A stretch of DNA of 64,000 nucleotides, taken from positions 8,983,616-9,047,615 of the forward strand of contig NC_087066.1 of assembly GCF_963678635.1 (NCBI RefSeq). Direction: 5' to 3'. Below, in pieces: positions 33,442 through 45,165 of this stretch. The position numbers were made by a program, and so were the translations under genes. How positions within the stretch are numbered: the first letter of the stretch is position 1; the number at the start of each line of letters is the position of its first letter. The notes below the pieces were generated by a model that did not search any database, was not told where the DNA came from, and worked only from the letters and a program-made list of their open reading frames with translations. Origin of the DNA: Symsagittifera roscoffensis (Eukaryota > Xenacoelomorpha > Acoela > Convolutidae).

Positions 33442-33715
33442 TGCATAAACTGTTATTTATTTTTGTTGAAGTTTATTCTTTGCAACTCATAAACAAGCAG
33501 TTAAGTAATTGTTTTTTTAAATAAAAGTGGGGGAAAATCAGAAGTCAGTTGTCGGTTTCCGATCAGATAAAAAATGACTCAATAGAAAGAATCAGTGATA
33601 TATCACAGGCGCATAACTTAGCAAAACAGCTATTTTTCACGCAACACATTTTGAGTTTAAAATTTCAGATAAAAACAACCTGTACGTTTAGCAGAATTTA
33701 ATAGTTATAAAAAAA

Positions 33716-33800
33716 GGTAGCGGATTTAAGGGTGGGGGTACGTCTTTTCTCGGGGATTCGACCCCCTGACTACCCAAAGGATCCTATCAAGTGTACAGTT
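33716..33800 (+). repeat. Dispersed CAGTAGCGGATTT repeat, copy 4 (short)
   Basis: GGTAGCGGATTTAAGGG, a G-rich run, GGGGATTCGACCCC, then CTACCCAAAGGATCC. Truncated. Confidence 0.6.
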
Positions 33801-36110
33801 TGGTCTCATAATTTCGGTTTCGTATTTTGAAGTTAAAATATATTTTGTTCAGTTCGTTATTTTTCCGCATCAAAAATGCTGTAGTTTCCTTGGATCGAGT
33901 TCCACAGAATTTAGAAATTACTTTCTCGTTCTGTGTTAGCTTTCTGGGTGTTATTATGATATCCGACACTTCAATTATGTTGTTCCAACCCTTTGACAAT
34001 GTGAATTAAACAATGAGGTAGGTTGAATTTTTCCCAGCGAAGTTAAATCCCTTTAAAAACGCTCCTTAACTGTAGTTAAACTTATAACTCCAAAACAAAA
34101 AAGATTCTTTTAATCAAGAGGAGAACTGCCTCGACCTTTTGCCTATTCAGACTAAAAAACAGTTTGAAGCTCAAATGTTTAATTTTTATTCCATTCAAAT
34201 TTTCCTGGGCAAGTTTTTATAAAAAAAGTCGGAAACTTTCTTAGAAATGCTCGGATTTTATTTTTGGAGATAATTTTGCACACAGAAAATTATCAAAAAA
34301 CTAAATTTTTTCCATCTTTTCAATTATTGTTTCAAACACCACTTTCTTTTTGGTGACATTCATTTTCATTCAAAACATTAGGTAAACGTTTGACTAGCAA
34401 TTTTTTGGGAGTGCAAACAAATAAAAAGTTTAAAACAGTGTTTAATCAACCAACGCACGTTTCGAGTGAAAAAAATCAGCATCAAGTCGAAAAAACACGA
34501 AAAACAAACAAAAGTTACAAATAAAGAAGCCCCAACCTCATTGGATACGAAGCTATTCTTTTAAAGTGACTTTGATACACCATACGTGTCAGGTATTTTT
34601 AACTACCGAAGGTGAAATTGTAATTTAAATCAATGAGAAAGAAAACTGGGAAAAAAAATTTGAAATAGGGCGAAAATTGGGTGGAAACTAATTCAGTTTG
34701 CTTGAACATGCAGTTTTGTAGCAGTCCGATTTACTCCGTGCCTGATCCAGGCTGCAGACAACGTAAAAGAGAGCTGGATTGTGATATAGCAGTTAGTTCA
34801 AGAATTGTAGAAGGACCATTAGCCCAAAACATTTTTAATTAATTTGAAGCACGAGAGGAAAGAAACAAGGAAGAGAGTGATAAAAGTGAGTCAGAAAGCG
34901 GTGGAGAAAGTTACAATTCAACGATAATTTTTTAGCGAAGAGGGCCCGTCGAATATCAAAATGCAAATGATCTCGAAGATGATTCCCTAACGACAAACTT
35001 TTTATATTCAAATTTCATGCGTTTGTTCACTTTACTATTAATCTTGGCTAATCTTAAGGCCGCGCCAAACTTGATTGCAATAAATACTACTCGTTTTGAT
35101 TATTCTTGAATACAAATATCCCCTCTGTTTTCATAAAATCAATCTCAACGGGTGTAATTAAATCCAGTCCAGCAAACTAATCCCCAATATTGAAACAGAC
35201 TTTATGGAAGAATTGACCACCTAATGGGCCACTTCTGTGTTAACTGAAAAGACTGTTTGAGACACAAGGCGGTGGCTGACACAATAACTGAAAGTAGGAA
35301 AAGTTGAAGAAAAGTATTTGAAAGAAAAATAAAAGAAAGAGTAATGGAACAAGAAAAACGTCCGCCGTGGAACCAGCATTTTGCGGCTGTGTTTGTTAAA
35401 TTCTTAGATAGGAGAACGAAAAAAAACGTGGATCCCAAACTTAAGATCCGAGCAATTTTTCGGCAGTAGGCGAGCAACTTACAACGTTTTAACTATTGGC
35501 TCTGCCAAAAAAAATTTTTGATGCCCCCATTGGCTCTGCCAAAAAAGTTTTGTCAGCCCCCCCTTAAAAACTTAGCCCCTTAGAATCCCTGACGGATCTC
35601 CTTAACACTCGCCTCAGCTAAATTTGTTGAATCAACACCAACATACTAAATTTTGTCTCCTCGCATTCAATCGAAATGCAAACAAAGAGACATCTCATTA
35701 AGAAGACTTGTGTCATTTACTTTCTTTCTGTTCACTGTGAGAGTATCTATGTAATAAAAAAATGCCGTCTCGAACCCGAAAAAATGAATCTCTCAAGTTT
35801 TTTTTTTCATGAGTGTTGGTAAATATCGTCACGTATGCACCATATCCACACCGAGCACCAATGTACTTTATTCAATCCTAATGAAATTCCGAGACAAGAA
35901 AATCAATTAAAATACATTATAGATGTAAAATTCAAACCACAAAATTGATAAAAATGCCATTATCATTGAGTATAATCCATTGTTTTTGCACTGAAATCGA
36001 TTGTTTGTATCAATAAAAGCCATAAAAACGGATCATTTATTTAAAATCAAAATTCAATACAATTTTTTCTTGTCGACTATTATATATTTTCTGTTAGTTC
36101 CAAAAGTTAA
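33801..36110. other. No gene recognised
   Basis: AT-rich with short open stretches that show no family resemblance. A short direct repeat based on TTGGCTCTGCCAAAAAA lies at about 35490-35570. Confidence 0.45.
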
Positions 36111-36429
36111 TATTGTTCCAAATATTTTGGGAAGGCTGCAAGAAACTATTCTATGACTCAACAAAAAACAAGAAAAATAAAAAATTCTTTCAATTTCTCA
36201 CCTCCTTTTTGCAACCTTCGAGTAATAACACACCCGTGCCTCTCCTGCCAAACGCCCGCCCACTAAATACGAGTTACGCGATAAAAACACGAGGAAACGC
36301 AATAAAACGCGTTCCATTCGCACATTCGGGGAGAGGGAGGTACCTTAACGTGAAATCCCGTTGCGCCCAGTTTTCACTGTCCACTTGTATGATGAGAAAC
36401 ACAAACCAGATGTTTCTTTTTGTAACGAC

Positions 36430-36930
36430 TTTCGTAACGAAAGTAACGGAGTATTTGTGCTTGGGGCGATTTTTTTTCTTCGGACAAATTTCGACTTTTC
36501 CACTTAGACAGAATTTTTTATATCATTCAAAAAGTATTGTTGTCTTGAGCTTAAAGTTGAAAAGATAATTTGCCTGTGATCATTTTTCGTAAAGTTATAG
36601 GGGTTTAAAGATTGCCGTTTTGGCCAATTTTGAACAATAACGTGCGATTTATTTGGCGCTTTTATCGTGTTAGCGGAGACTTAATAGTTCCGACTTTCGA
36701 AGAATACGAAATTTTATGCTCGGTGTGGTTTTTTTATTCTGTCAATTTTGACCGATCGAAATAATAATTTTCAACAAAGTTTATTCATACCCCATTGAAG
36801 ATATTGACTTCTTGAGTTCAAATGTAAAAAGATATTTCACCTCCGGTTGTTTTTTGTAAAGTTCTGGGGGTTTTAATATTTCCAAGTTTGCCATATTCTG
36901 GACTACATTATGCGCGCTTTGAAGAGCTTA
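36430..36930 (-). repeat. Inverted copies of the dispersed 0.5-kb repeat
   Basis: Two successive inverted partial copies (about 36430-36690 and 36690-36930) carry TTCCGACTTTCG, GTGGTTTTTTT and GATCATTTTTCGTAAAG. They face 37265-37790, so the locus can form a long imperfect hairpin. Confidence 0.6.
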
Positions 36931-37264
36931 TTTTTAATGCTGAGAGCGTAACGCGAATTATTTATGCGTGGCGAATGATCCCGCTCATCAAAATCGTTCC
37001 AAATTGAATTGAGGCTCGCAAATTTAATCTCAAATTTTTTTTCCATTTTTTAAAATACACTTAATTTTTTTCATTACATTACTGCTCCATAGAGGAGGCC
37101 TAGTCCATGTCTCTTCCCTCATCGGAAAACTCAATTTAACGAAAGAATAACCTAAATTTAGTTCACTGTTCAACCCAAACTAGACGAGTGTTGGCAGTAC
37201 AAGCTTTGAGTGTTCAGGCGTTGCAATTCAATTAGAGATAGCCTTTATTATAACAAAACTGCTC

Positions 37265-37790
37265 GTATCAAGATGAAGCCCTGAATGTTCCGACTGCCTT
37301 TTAAAGTTTATGGAGCAGTAATAACATAAAAAAAACTAAATGTAATAAAATAAAATGAAATTTTTTTTTCTGAAATTTGAAATTTTATACAAAAATCATC
37401 CACCCACGCGCCATTTAAAGTACAAAAAGATAATTTTTGCTCCTTCTAACAAATCAATTATGGCAAATAGGCTTCGTTTAACCAAGTTAGAACGATTTCT
37501 AAGACGGATTAAATCTCCGCTTAAGCGTTAATAGCGCGAAATATATCGCGCGTTAATTGTTCCAAATTGGCCAAAATGGCAATCTTTAAACCCCCATAAC
37601 TTTACAAAAAAAGATCACAGGTTAAATATCTTTTCAAATTTAAGCTCAAGACAAAAATACTTTTCGAATGATAAAAAAAAAATTTCGTCAAAAATGTCTA
37701 GTTAAAAAGTCGAAATTTGTCTGAAGAAAAAAAACCCACCCCGAGCACAAATATTCCGTTACTTTCGTATCGAAAGTCGGAACAATTAGT
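37265..37790 (+). repeat. Dispersed 0.5-kb repeat, copy B
   Basis: Closely matches 20590-21085 over GCCCTGAATGTTCCG, GACGGATTAAATCTCCGCTT and CACCCCGAGCACAAATATTC. Contains a short local palindrome around ATATATCGCGCG. Confidence 0.7.
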
Positions 37791-37912
37791 CTTAACTTAC
37801 CATATTTAGCCACAACGGTTCGTGTTACTTTTGTGTTAAAATTGTATCGACTAAAAATATACCAAGTTTAGCTAATTTCTAATCGGGAAATGATAAGGAA
37901 AATCAATTTTTA

Positions 37913-38814
37913 CCCACATCCAGTTTAAAGCGTTAATAATCGATTATAATATGATTCAAGTACCAGTATTACAAAAGTTGTGAAAAAATTGATTTTAATC
38001 AATTAACAATCGATTATAATCTCTTTTTTTGAAATCAAATTTAATCAATTATAATACATTATAATCGATTATATTCGAATATTTTTATCCGAATTTATAA
38101 TTCTATTGTTTTGCGGAAAAAATCCATGATAATCAATTATAATTGTTTACAATCCCTTTTGTTGGCCCACTTTGTATTGTAAATAAATTGCTGATGTTTT
38201 ATGATTTTCGTAGACGTTGATTTATGTGAAAAATGGGAAAATTGTTTTAACAGTTTCCAAATCAATTCAAATTTATAACGTTTTGATTTTTTCATTTTTT
38301 CTTGATTATAGTTGTTTCATGATGTACATCTTAAGTTTTTTACTACCAAAAAATCAGCTTAATGTTTTAGTTTCATGATTTATATAGAAAAATTATGTTT
38401 CACCTACCGCAGGATTCTTTCAACTAATATGGCGGAATCTCTATGAAACTTTTGTTTCGTGGTAAAATTTTGTTTTCAGATGAACCAAAGAAAGACAAGA
38501 CATTTCACTTTTAGAGATTTTTGACAGAAAAAGTAATATAATCTATTATAACAGATTATAATAGATTATAGGAGATTGTAAGAGATTATAAGAAATTATA
38601 AAAGAATATAAGAGATTACAGGAGATTTTTGGAAAAAGTGTAATCAATTATATTGATTATAGCTTTGTATAATGTGACAAAAGTTGTTATCATTATATTG
38701 GATTATAATAGTTTAAACATCTAAACTTGGCGCTTTTAATTAATTAAAATTTTGAAAAAAGTACAACTATAATTGTAATATAATCGATTATTTTCTCTTT
38801 TTACTGAGTGCGGG
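37913..38814. mobile_element. Longer relative of the array inverted-repeat element
   Basis: Starts CCCACATCCAGTTTAAAGCG and ends ACTGAGTGCGGG, flanked by TA on both sides. Both subterminal regions hold TAATCGATTATAAT-type palindromes; the middle is unique. About 0.9 kb, non-coding. Confidence 0.65.
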
Positions 38815-38989
38815 TAATGAAATCCTTGCTTTATGAACACTTCATAAAGCTTAGAATTTAATTATTTGAAACCAAAAAGTAGCAATTTTGGCATGAGGAC
38901 ACCAATTAGCTTGCGGACTAATTGGGCCATGACAAACATAATTGGTTGTTGTCTTTAACCTTTTAAAATCCCTTGTTACATCATATAAA

Positions 38990-39370
38990 AAGTGTTTGGG
39001 TGAGGTAGAAGAAAAAAGAGCGTTTTTTTCCACGCTTTCCTTTTGCAATATATATTTTTTCAGATATTCAGTCTTCACAAAAATGAGCGTCATGTCGACG
39101 CTAAGAAAAAATTTTAATAGATCAAATCCTGAAAAATTTTCCCCTATGATTCCCTCTACGACAAATGCATACAAAAGTCAATAAATCGTACCTTGTCACA
39201 AAAAAACCGTATCGGCAACCTCATTATATCAATGAATGAAACGCAAGCCGACAAGGCACAGAAACGAATCGCGGAAATTTGAAGAACCTATGCAAACAAA
39301 TCTGTGGCAAGCACCTTTTTGCATGGGCTTTTCTCCTCCTAAAGTTACGATGATTTGACCAATGCTAGTT
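38990..39370 (+). repeat. Diverged direct repeat with 40095-40440
   Basis: The two copies share GTCATGT.GA.G, CCCTATGATT.CCTCTACGACAAA, CCTTGTCACAAAAAACCGTATCGG and CAGAAGCGAATCGCGGAAA with many differences. This indicates an older local duplication flanking the exon-1 fragment. Confidence 0.7.
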
Positions 39371-39953
39371 TAACCAATTCAAAATGAAAAAAAAAAACAA
39401 AAACGCCAAGTAATACGTGCTTAAAACGCGTGTAAACAGCAAGCGTGAAAACACATCGCGTGAGAACAAAAAAAAATCTTTTTTTTTGGTCATATGAATT
39501 TTTAATCTCACGTTTTTCTTTGGTTTTTTCATCCAGTCTGAATATTCTGGATTTTGCTCAAATGCGAGCACTCTGGTCTTTTTTGAAAAAAATTTATTTC
39601 TAGATTTTAAAAAACAATCATAAATTCATGCAAATTGCACAAGCAAGTAGCAGTTCTCAAATATGATAAAGTTAATGATATGGTATTTCAGTTGTCGACA
39701 ACGATTGAATACAAAAATGATCAAGTTAATTTTTACACATGCTAAAACCATTAATTTTTCACTTTGAAACATGTTTTCAACTAGATTTACAGCTCACTTG
39801 CGAGCAAGCGTCCTATTTTGATTGATTCCGAAAACCAAAATTTGATTTTTGATTTGCTCAGCTCCGCGATTCCTTTCACACTTTGTAGATGGTTATCACA
39901 TAATAACTAAAAAACGTATTCGAAAGAAAAAGCAGCAAAAAAGTAACATGAAA

Positions 39954-40014
39954 ATGGTATCGAGTTTCATAGCTAAGATTTTGGTCTTTTGCTGTTTCAG
40001 GTGGAACTCACAAG
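39954..40014 (+). pseudogene. Lone first exon of the six-cysteine family, donor lost
   Basis: Reads MVSSFIAKILVFCCFRWNSQ, clearly related to exon 1 of copy 1. Upstream flank also matches (ATTCCGAAAAcC, GATTTTTGATTTG.CCAGCTCCGCG-like, about 39815-39945). The donor CAAG|GT is CAAG|CT here, and no exons 2-4 follow in order. A relic of tandem duplication. Confidence 0.75.
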
Positions 40015-40993
40015 CTGAAAACATTGCGGCAGCATCTTCATTTTTGAACACTTTTTTGTTATGAAGATTTTTTAGGGTTTATTCATAAATACTTCTCGAT
40101 GTTTATGTGAGGTAGCTAAAAAGAGCGTCTTTTCTACATTTTCTTCTTGCGAGATATTTTTTTTCAAGGAAATTCAGTGAGCGTCATGTTGAAGATATAA
40201 AAACTGCCACTGATCAAATCCCGAAAAGTTTCCACCTATGATTTCCTCTACGACAAACCCATACAAAAGTCAACCAATCCTACCTTGTCACAAAAAACCG
40301 TATCGGGAACCTGAACACATCATTACAAAAACGCAAGCCGACAAGAAACAGAAGCGAATCGCGGAAAGTTGAAGAACCTGTGAAAACAACCCTGTGGCAA
40401 GCTCTTTTTTGCATGGAATTTCTCTTCATGATCATTTTGATGTTTGTTTTAAACTTGTTCAACCATTGTTTTCTTAACTTTAAATGAACTTCCTAACTAG
40501 TTTTACAGCTCACTTCTGACGTGAAGAACTTTCTTACTTCGATTGAACGCACGCTTTAGAATAATTGTATTTGCTCATGAGCCACACGTGTTCAATATGT
40601 TTACGTACCTTATTTGAACCATTTTTAAAATTAGACGGAACGTTTTTATATAAAAGACTGCTAAATAATGCACAGTTAAATAATGCGGAGCTTAAAAACT
40701 TAATTGGTAAAAAACACTTACAGATTGTCAATTGAGCATCAAAGAAACTCGTTGTCGTTTTTCTGGACCTTATGCAACCACAAATTATGAGGTTATTTAT
40801 AAGGAAAAGCAATTTAAACGCCGCCTTAGCGCAATTAATTTAGTGTAAATTTTTTGAGGAACTGGTTAGCCTAACTTTCAGGTTGTGGTTGCATAATATG
40901 GATTTTATCCAGGATTTTCATCTGTTTTTCAGCCATTGAATTTGCGAGAGACTTCTTGAAACTGTGAGGGAAAAATCATCATCTTTTGAGCAA

Positions 40994-43900
40994 GAAAGTT
41001 GATCCAAATTAACATAAAAAAAAACTCGAAAATAAAATTCAGGTCTGAGAGGAAAAACTTTTTCATATATGGATATTTGATCAATTTTTTCACAAGTTTT
41101 TCATTGCATCTGGAATTTTCTTCACATCTCGACACTTCATGTCTCGATTTGTTCACAAATACCCTCGATGCAATATGTAGCTGTTGTTCTTCTAATACAT
41201 ACAACAGATTTCACGTACTGATCTTTTCTTGAACTGCGTATTAACGCACGTAAATTGACTAAGTTTTGTGAGTCACCTTTTGATCAATTCCGAAAATCGA
41301 GTTTTGATTTTTGATTTGTCCAGCTCCGCGTTTCTTTCCCATTTTATAGACGGTAAGCGCAGAATAACTTAAAAAGTATTCGAAACAGAAATAGCAATTA
41401 AATAACTTAAAAATGTCGCCAAGTTTCATAGCTCTGACGTTGGTCTTCTGCTATTTCACGTGGAACTCTCAAGGTAAAAACCAATGTGGCAGCATCTTCA
41501 TTTCTTAAACATTTTTGTTTATATGTATGTTTTGGATTTAATCACAAATACTTCTTAAAGTCATCAAAATCAGTTGTTATTTGATACCGTTTTGATTTTT
41601 CTAAAGCTAATACGTTTGATGGTAACAAATTTTCCGTGTTTTAGTGGATACAGCAAGCGTTAAGCGAGCATGGAAAAAAGATCCAAAACGAGAGATATCA
41701 ATGAAACCTATCAAACGAGGTAATTTTTGTGTTTTCATCTGACCAGTCCAAGAGAATATTAAGCTGTCTTCTTTGGTGATTTTCGTCGGTTCAAATTATA
41801 ACGTTTTTATCTGAAAAGTTCCGGTGACAACATTGCTCTGTTAATTAACGAAGGACATTTCTAACAAAATTTCTTTCACAGGGTAATGTTCATTTTTACT
41901 AAAGATCTTGATATAAATAGTCAAGGACATCTGTTTGGCGGTTGCATAAAAGCGCTAATAATTTTTTCTGCAGAAAATGAAGTGGCTGGTTCCAAATTGC
42001 AACGCAGCAACAGGAACTGGGAAGATCCCAGTACTTGGCGAGAGCGTAAGTATGCACAAATTTGGTTCCTCCAATGCACAAATATGATTCTTTTTCATTC
42101 AACTCTCCACCCATGATTTCTAAAAAAAAATTTGAACTCAGTTTGGCGTCAATATGCAGTAATTTCTAAGTGGGTGTGAAGCTTTCGCCAACAAAGTCAG
42201 CATAAAATTGCTTTACGTTCTACATATCTTCTTCTCCTGACGTGTTTCAGTTTTTAATCTATCTCCCCCTCTCTCCTCTCCCAATTTAAAATTAGTTTTG
42301 AAGAACTATTTCAGCATTGACATCAAGTAAAAAAATTAGTTCAATAAATTCAATAAATTTGGTATTGTGAATGAACTTTTTCTTCAAACCACGAGTAAAT
42401 TCACGAATTTAGTTTTAATAACACATAAGACAACTTCTTTTAGTGGCCAGTTTTTTCAATGTAGGTTATTTTTTCAATCAAAACAAGTGCCCTGCACAAA
42501 ATTTTCTGGAAATTCAAAAAAAAAATAATGTTATAAAATGAAAAATTGTATATATTATTTGAAAGTTGAAAGTTGTGTTTTCAAAAAAAAGTAAATGCAA
42601 TTTTTTTGTGTTCCTTGCACTCAATAATTCTTTTTCTTTTTTTTTACTGGTTATTTTTCAAAGAACAAGCGTTCTAACCAATCATTGGGCTCTTTTTTAG
42701 TACTCACTCCCTTGATTTTTTTGAAAGTTTTTCAAGCGTTTATTTAGGGAGGGAGGATATAACACTCGATCCAGCTTTTGGTGCTAGGTATGATTTACTC
42801 TCAAAATAGCTTTTTTTGCAGAAAAAGTCTACTACAAATGTGTAGATTATGATTATGAAGAAGGTAAGGCTTTTGACAATGGGTACACAACTAGTAAAAA
42901 TGCTCACGAATGTTGCATGAAACATTACATCAAAGTTAATGTTGATGGAGCTTGTTGGAAAAGTAAAGACGAAATCGAACAAACGAATTGTGAGCATAAA
43001 CTGGAAAACGAATACCGCGAATGTCTCAAGAGGGGATACTAACACGAATTGAGAAAAGAAATCAGCCACTGACTCACATGTGAATTCATTTATGCACAAA
43101 AAATGATGTGCTTTAATTTTTCTGAGTGCCTATGATTTGAAACGACAAGATGAGCATGATGTAAGAGGACTGCGTTAGTTGAAAGTGAAAGTGATAGCTG
43201 GTTGATATAGATTCGCTTCCTTGATTAGTCTTTCGTTTTTACTCTCAATTTACCGATTCACTTTCTTCGACGTAGTGTTCGAAAATGCGATGATTGAGCT
43301 TTCTCTGATTAGATGATCAATGAAAAATACATTTTGATTTAAATTCATTTTTTATTTTCATAACTTACGATAGAGATCCGAAGAAGTGTAATGGTAAAAA
43401 CTGAAATTGGACAGTTTTTCTTTAAAAGATGCATACGATACGAGGAGCTTAGAGCATGGCTTAGAGCCACAGTTTATGTGACACAAAACTAACTTGAAAT
43501 TTTTCTCAATTTGGTTGAGCTGAAGAACCCGTGAAAACCTAATTAAAAACGGCTCCAGGTGCGCGACCTCAAATGAAGAGCAGGCACACAGAAGGTTTTG
43601 AGTCGCACAAAATCCTGAAATTTATGATTATGAGACAACAAAATATTCAACTTAAGAGCTATATAATTATAAAAGTCTATTAGAACTAACAAAAATTAGG
43701 CAAAAAATGTACGATTATAGAGATGAACGATTAGTAATTATCTGCTATCTGACGCACGAATTAGAAAAAAGCAAACAAGATCTGTAATGAACAATTTTAT
43801 CAATAAAAAACTAAGGGAGCGAGTAGTACTTGTTTTCAAAAAATGTCAAACTAGGTTCTAAGTTTTTGTTTCAGACGATACAATGTCCATCAAAAAACTA

Positions 43901-44130
43901 GACAGTTTCATTCATAAACTTGAAAATCTAAACCCGCACAATTTTTATCTCTGTACAAACGCTTTTTGGTAAAAAACGGTTTTATTCCTTGACAACTTTT
44001 TAGTTTGTTTTATAATAACCAGTCATAAAAAAAACAAAGTCAATGCTTACGATTTTGATCAACAAGAAATCAACGAAGGCGAACTTTTAAGGTGCAATGG
44101 GATAAAACTAAAAACGCACAGACTTTGACT
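40994..44130 (+). repeat. Right copy of the 3.1-kb duplication
   Basis: Matches 1-3136 with a one-base A-run difference. On the left the sequence continues smoothly upstream (40854 onward), and on the right it continues past the point where copy 1 meets the gap. Confidence 0.9.
41413..43042 (+). CDS. Secreted six-cysteine protein, four exons (family copy 3)
   Basis: Exons are 41413-41473, 41645-41719, 41974-42045 and 42822-43042, with the same phase-1 junctions and, as far as I can see, the same protein as copy 1: signal peptide, basic exon 2 ending Lys-Arg, NWEDPSTW exon 3 and six-cysteine exon 4. Identity extends through introns and flanks, so the duplication is recent or artefactual. The exon-1 relic about 1.4 kb upstream shows the locus has duplicated before. 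Function unknown. Confidence 0.85.
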
Positions 44131-45165
44131 TTTCAAAGTGCTCTCAAACTTCACCTGTTTACAGCCTTGTAAGTAGTCTAAATAGTTTATTTATTTTGTA
44201 TAAGTCTTATAAAGGGCCCATTGGTAAACAATTTTCTTATGACTTCGATATGAAGTAAAATATTTTGAAGATGCCTCTTAAAAGCATAGGCCCTAATCTG
44301 CTATTAGAAGATAACTCTCAAGAGATAAAGCAAAAAAACTTTTTCTCGACACATCAATCACCCCAATTAAGCTTCAGTTTCATGGTGTAACGATGGGTTT
44401 TACAAGGTTTAGTATGGGGACCAAATATGTTTTCCATGGCATGCATAGTCAACTTGCCAACAATCGGCAATCGGGCACAGTGAACAGAAAAGTTACTCAA
44501 AAAGTTCACAGGTAGTGGGGGGGGATCGAGGTTAGATGATTTAACTCTTCTGCAATTCATTTTGCTTCTATTTCTTTTACAAATACTTTTTTGGTCGCTG
44601 AGCAGAAAATTTTCACCACGCTCAAAAATTCCCAAAGTTTGATGTCTAGAGATTTTGGTTGTGGACTTTTTTGCAAAAGCATTTTTAGTCTTACTTACGT
44701 ATAAATTGTAATTATTTTTCTGATTTAAGATTTCGGTTCGCCCTCCTTCTGTTTGTATCTGAATTATTACATATGGACCTGCAATTTTAACAAAAAAAGT
44801 TGATTTGAATTATTTTTCACTTTCTAAATTTCCAGTAGGACGTAAAAACGATTGGTTGCGAATAATTCAGCCTTGGCCTTTGAAAATTTTTTCTTGATCT
44901 TGGTTCGCGGAATTCATTTTATTTGGAAGTGCTAAATTTTTATTTACCAGACTGCAGAAAAAAATCTAACTTATTTTTTTCTCGACTCAAATTTCTAGTA
45001 CCCAGTTAATTTTCACTTAATGACTTGTTAATGACTTGTTTATATAACTAAACTTGGTTTTCATAATTTTGTCCATTCTATATCAAACTTTACGGGCATG
45101 GTTTGGTTTTTGTGGGCCGTACCCAAGGAGGTGAGACCAGGGCGTTTTACTTTTGCTTGCGATCG
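44131..45165. other. No gene recognised
   Basis: AT-rich sequence between the duplication and the satellite. The open stretch at 44354-44635 (-) has no recognisable features. Confidence 0.45.

Larger units (their letters stand above)
24216..33450 (-). repeat. Ten-unit tandem array of promoter plus first exon
   Basis: Ten head-to-tail units of about 918 bp, highly similar. Unit 1 is 975 bp because of a 57-bp duplication inside its AT-rich part. Each unit reads, on the minus strand: a first-exon copy (61 bp), an AT stretch, an inverted-repeat element of about 350 bp, a box of ordinary composition (about 24440-24530 in unit 1), then about 200 bp upstream of the next exon copy. Exon copies end at 25117, 26035, 26954, 27872, 28791, 29708, 30627, 31544, 32462 and 33378. 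The array lies directly upstream of the body of the minus-strand six-cysteine gene, with unit 1 supplying its apparent exon 1. Confidence 0.95.

Noticed and set aside
24216-33450. CRISPR-like array
   Set aside because: Units are about 918 bp with no short repeats and unique spacers, and the DNA is eukaryotic.
36113-36568. 151-codon ORF
   Set aside because: Overlaps the inverted dispersed repeat and has no recognisable domain; probably chance.
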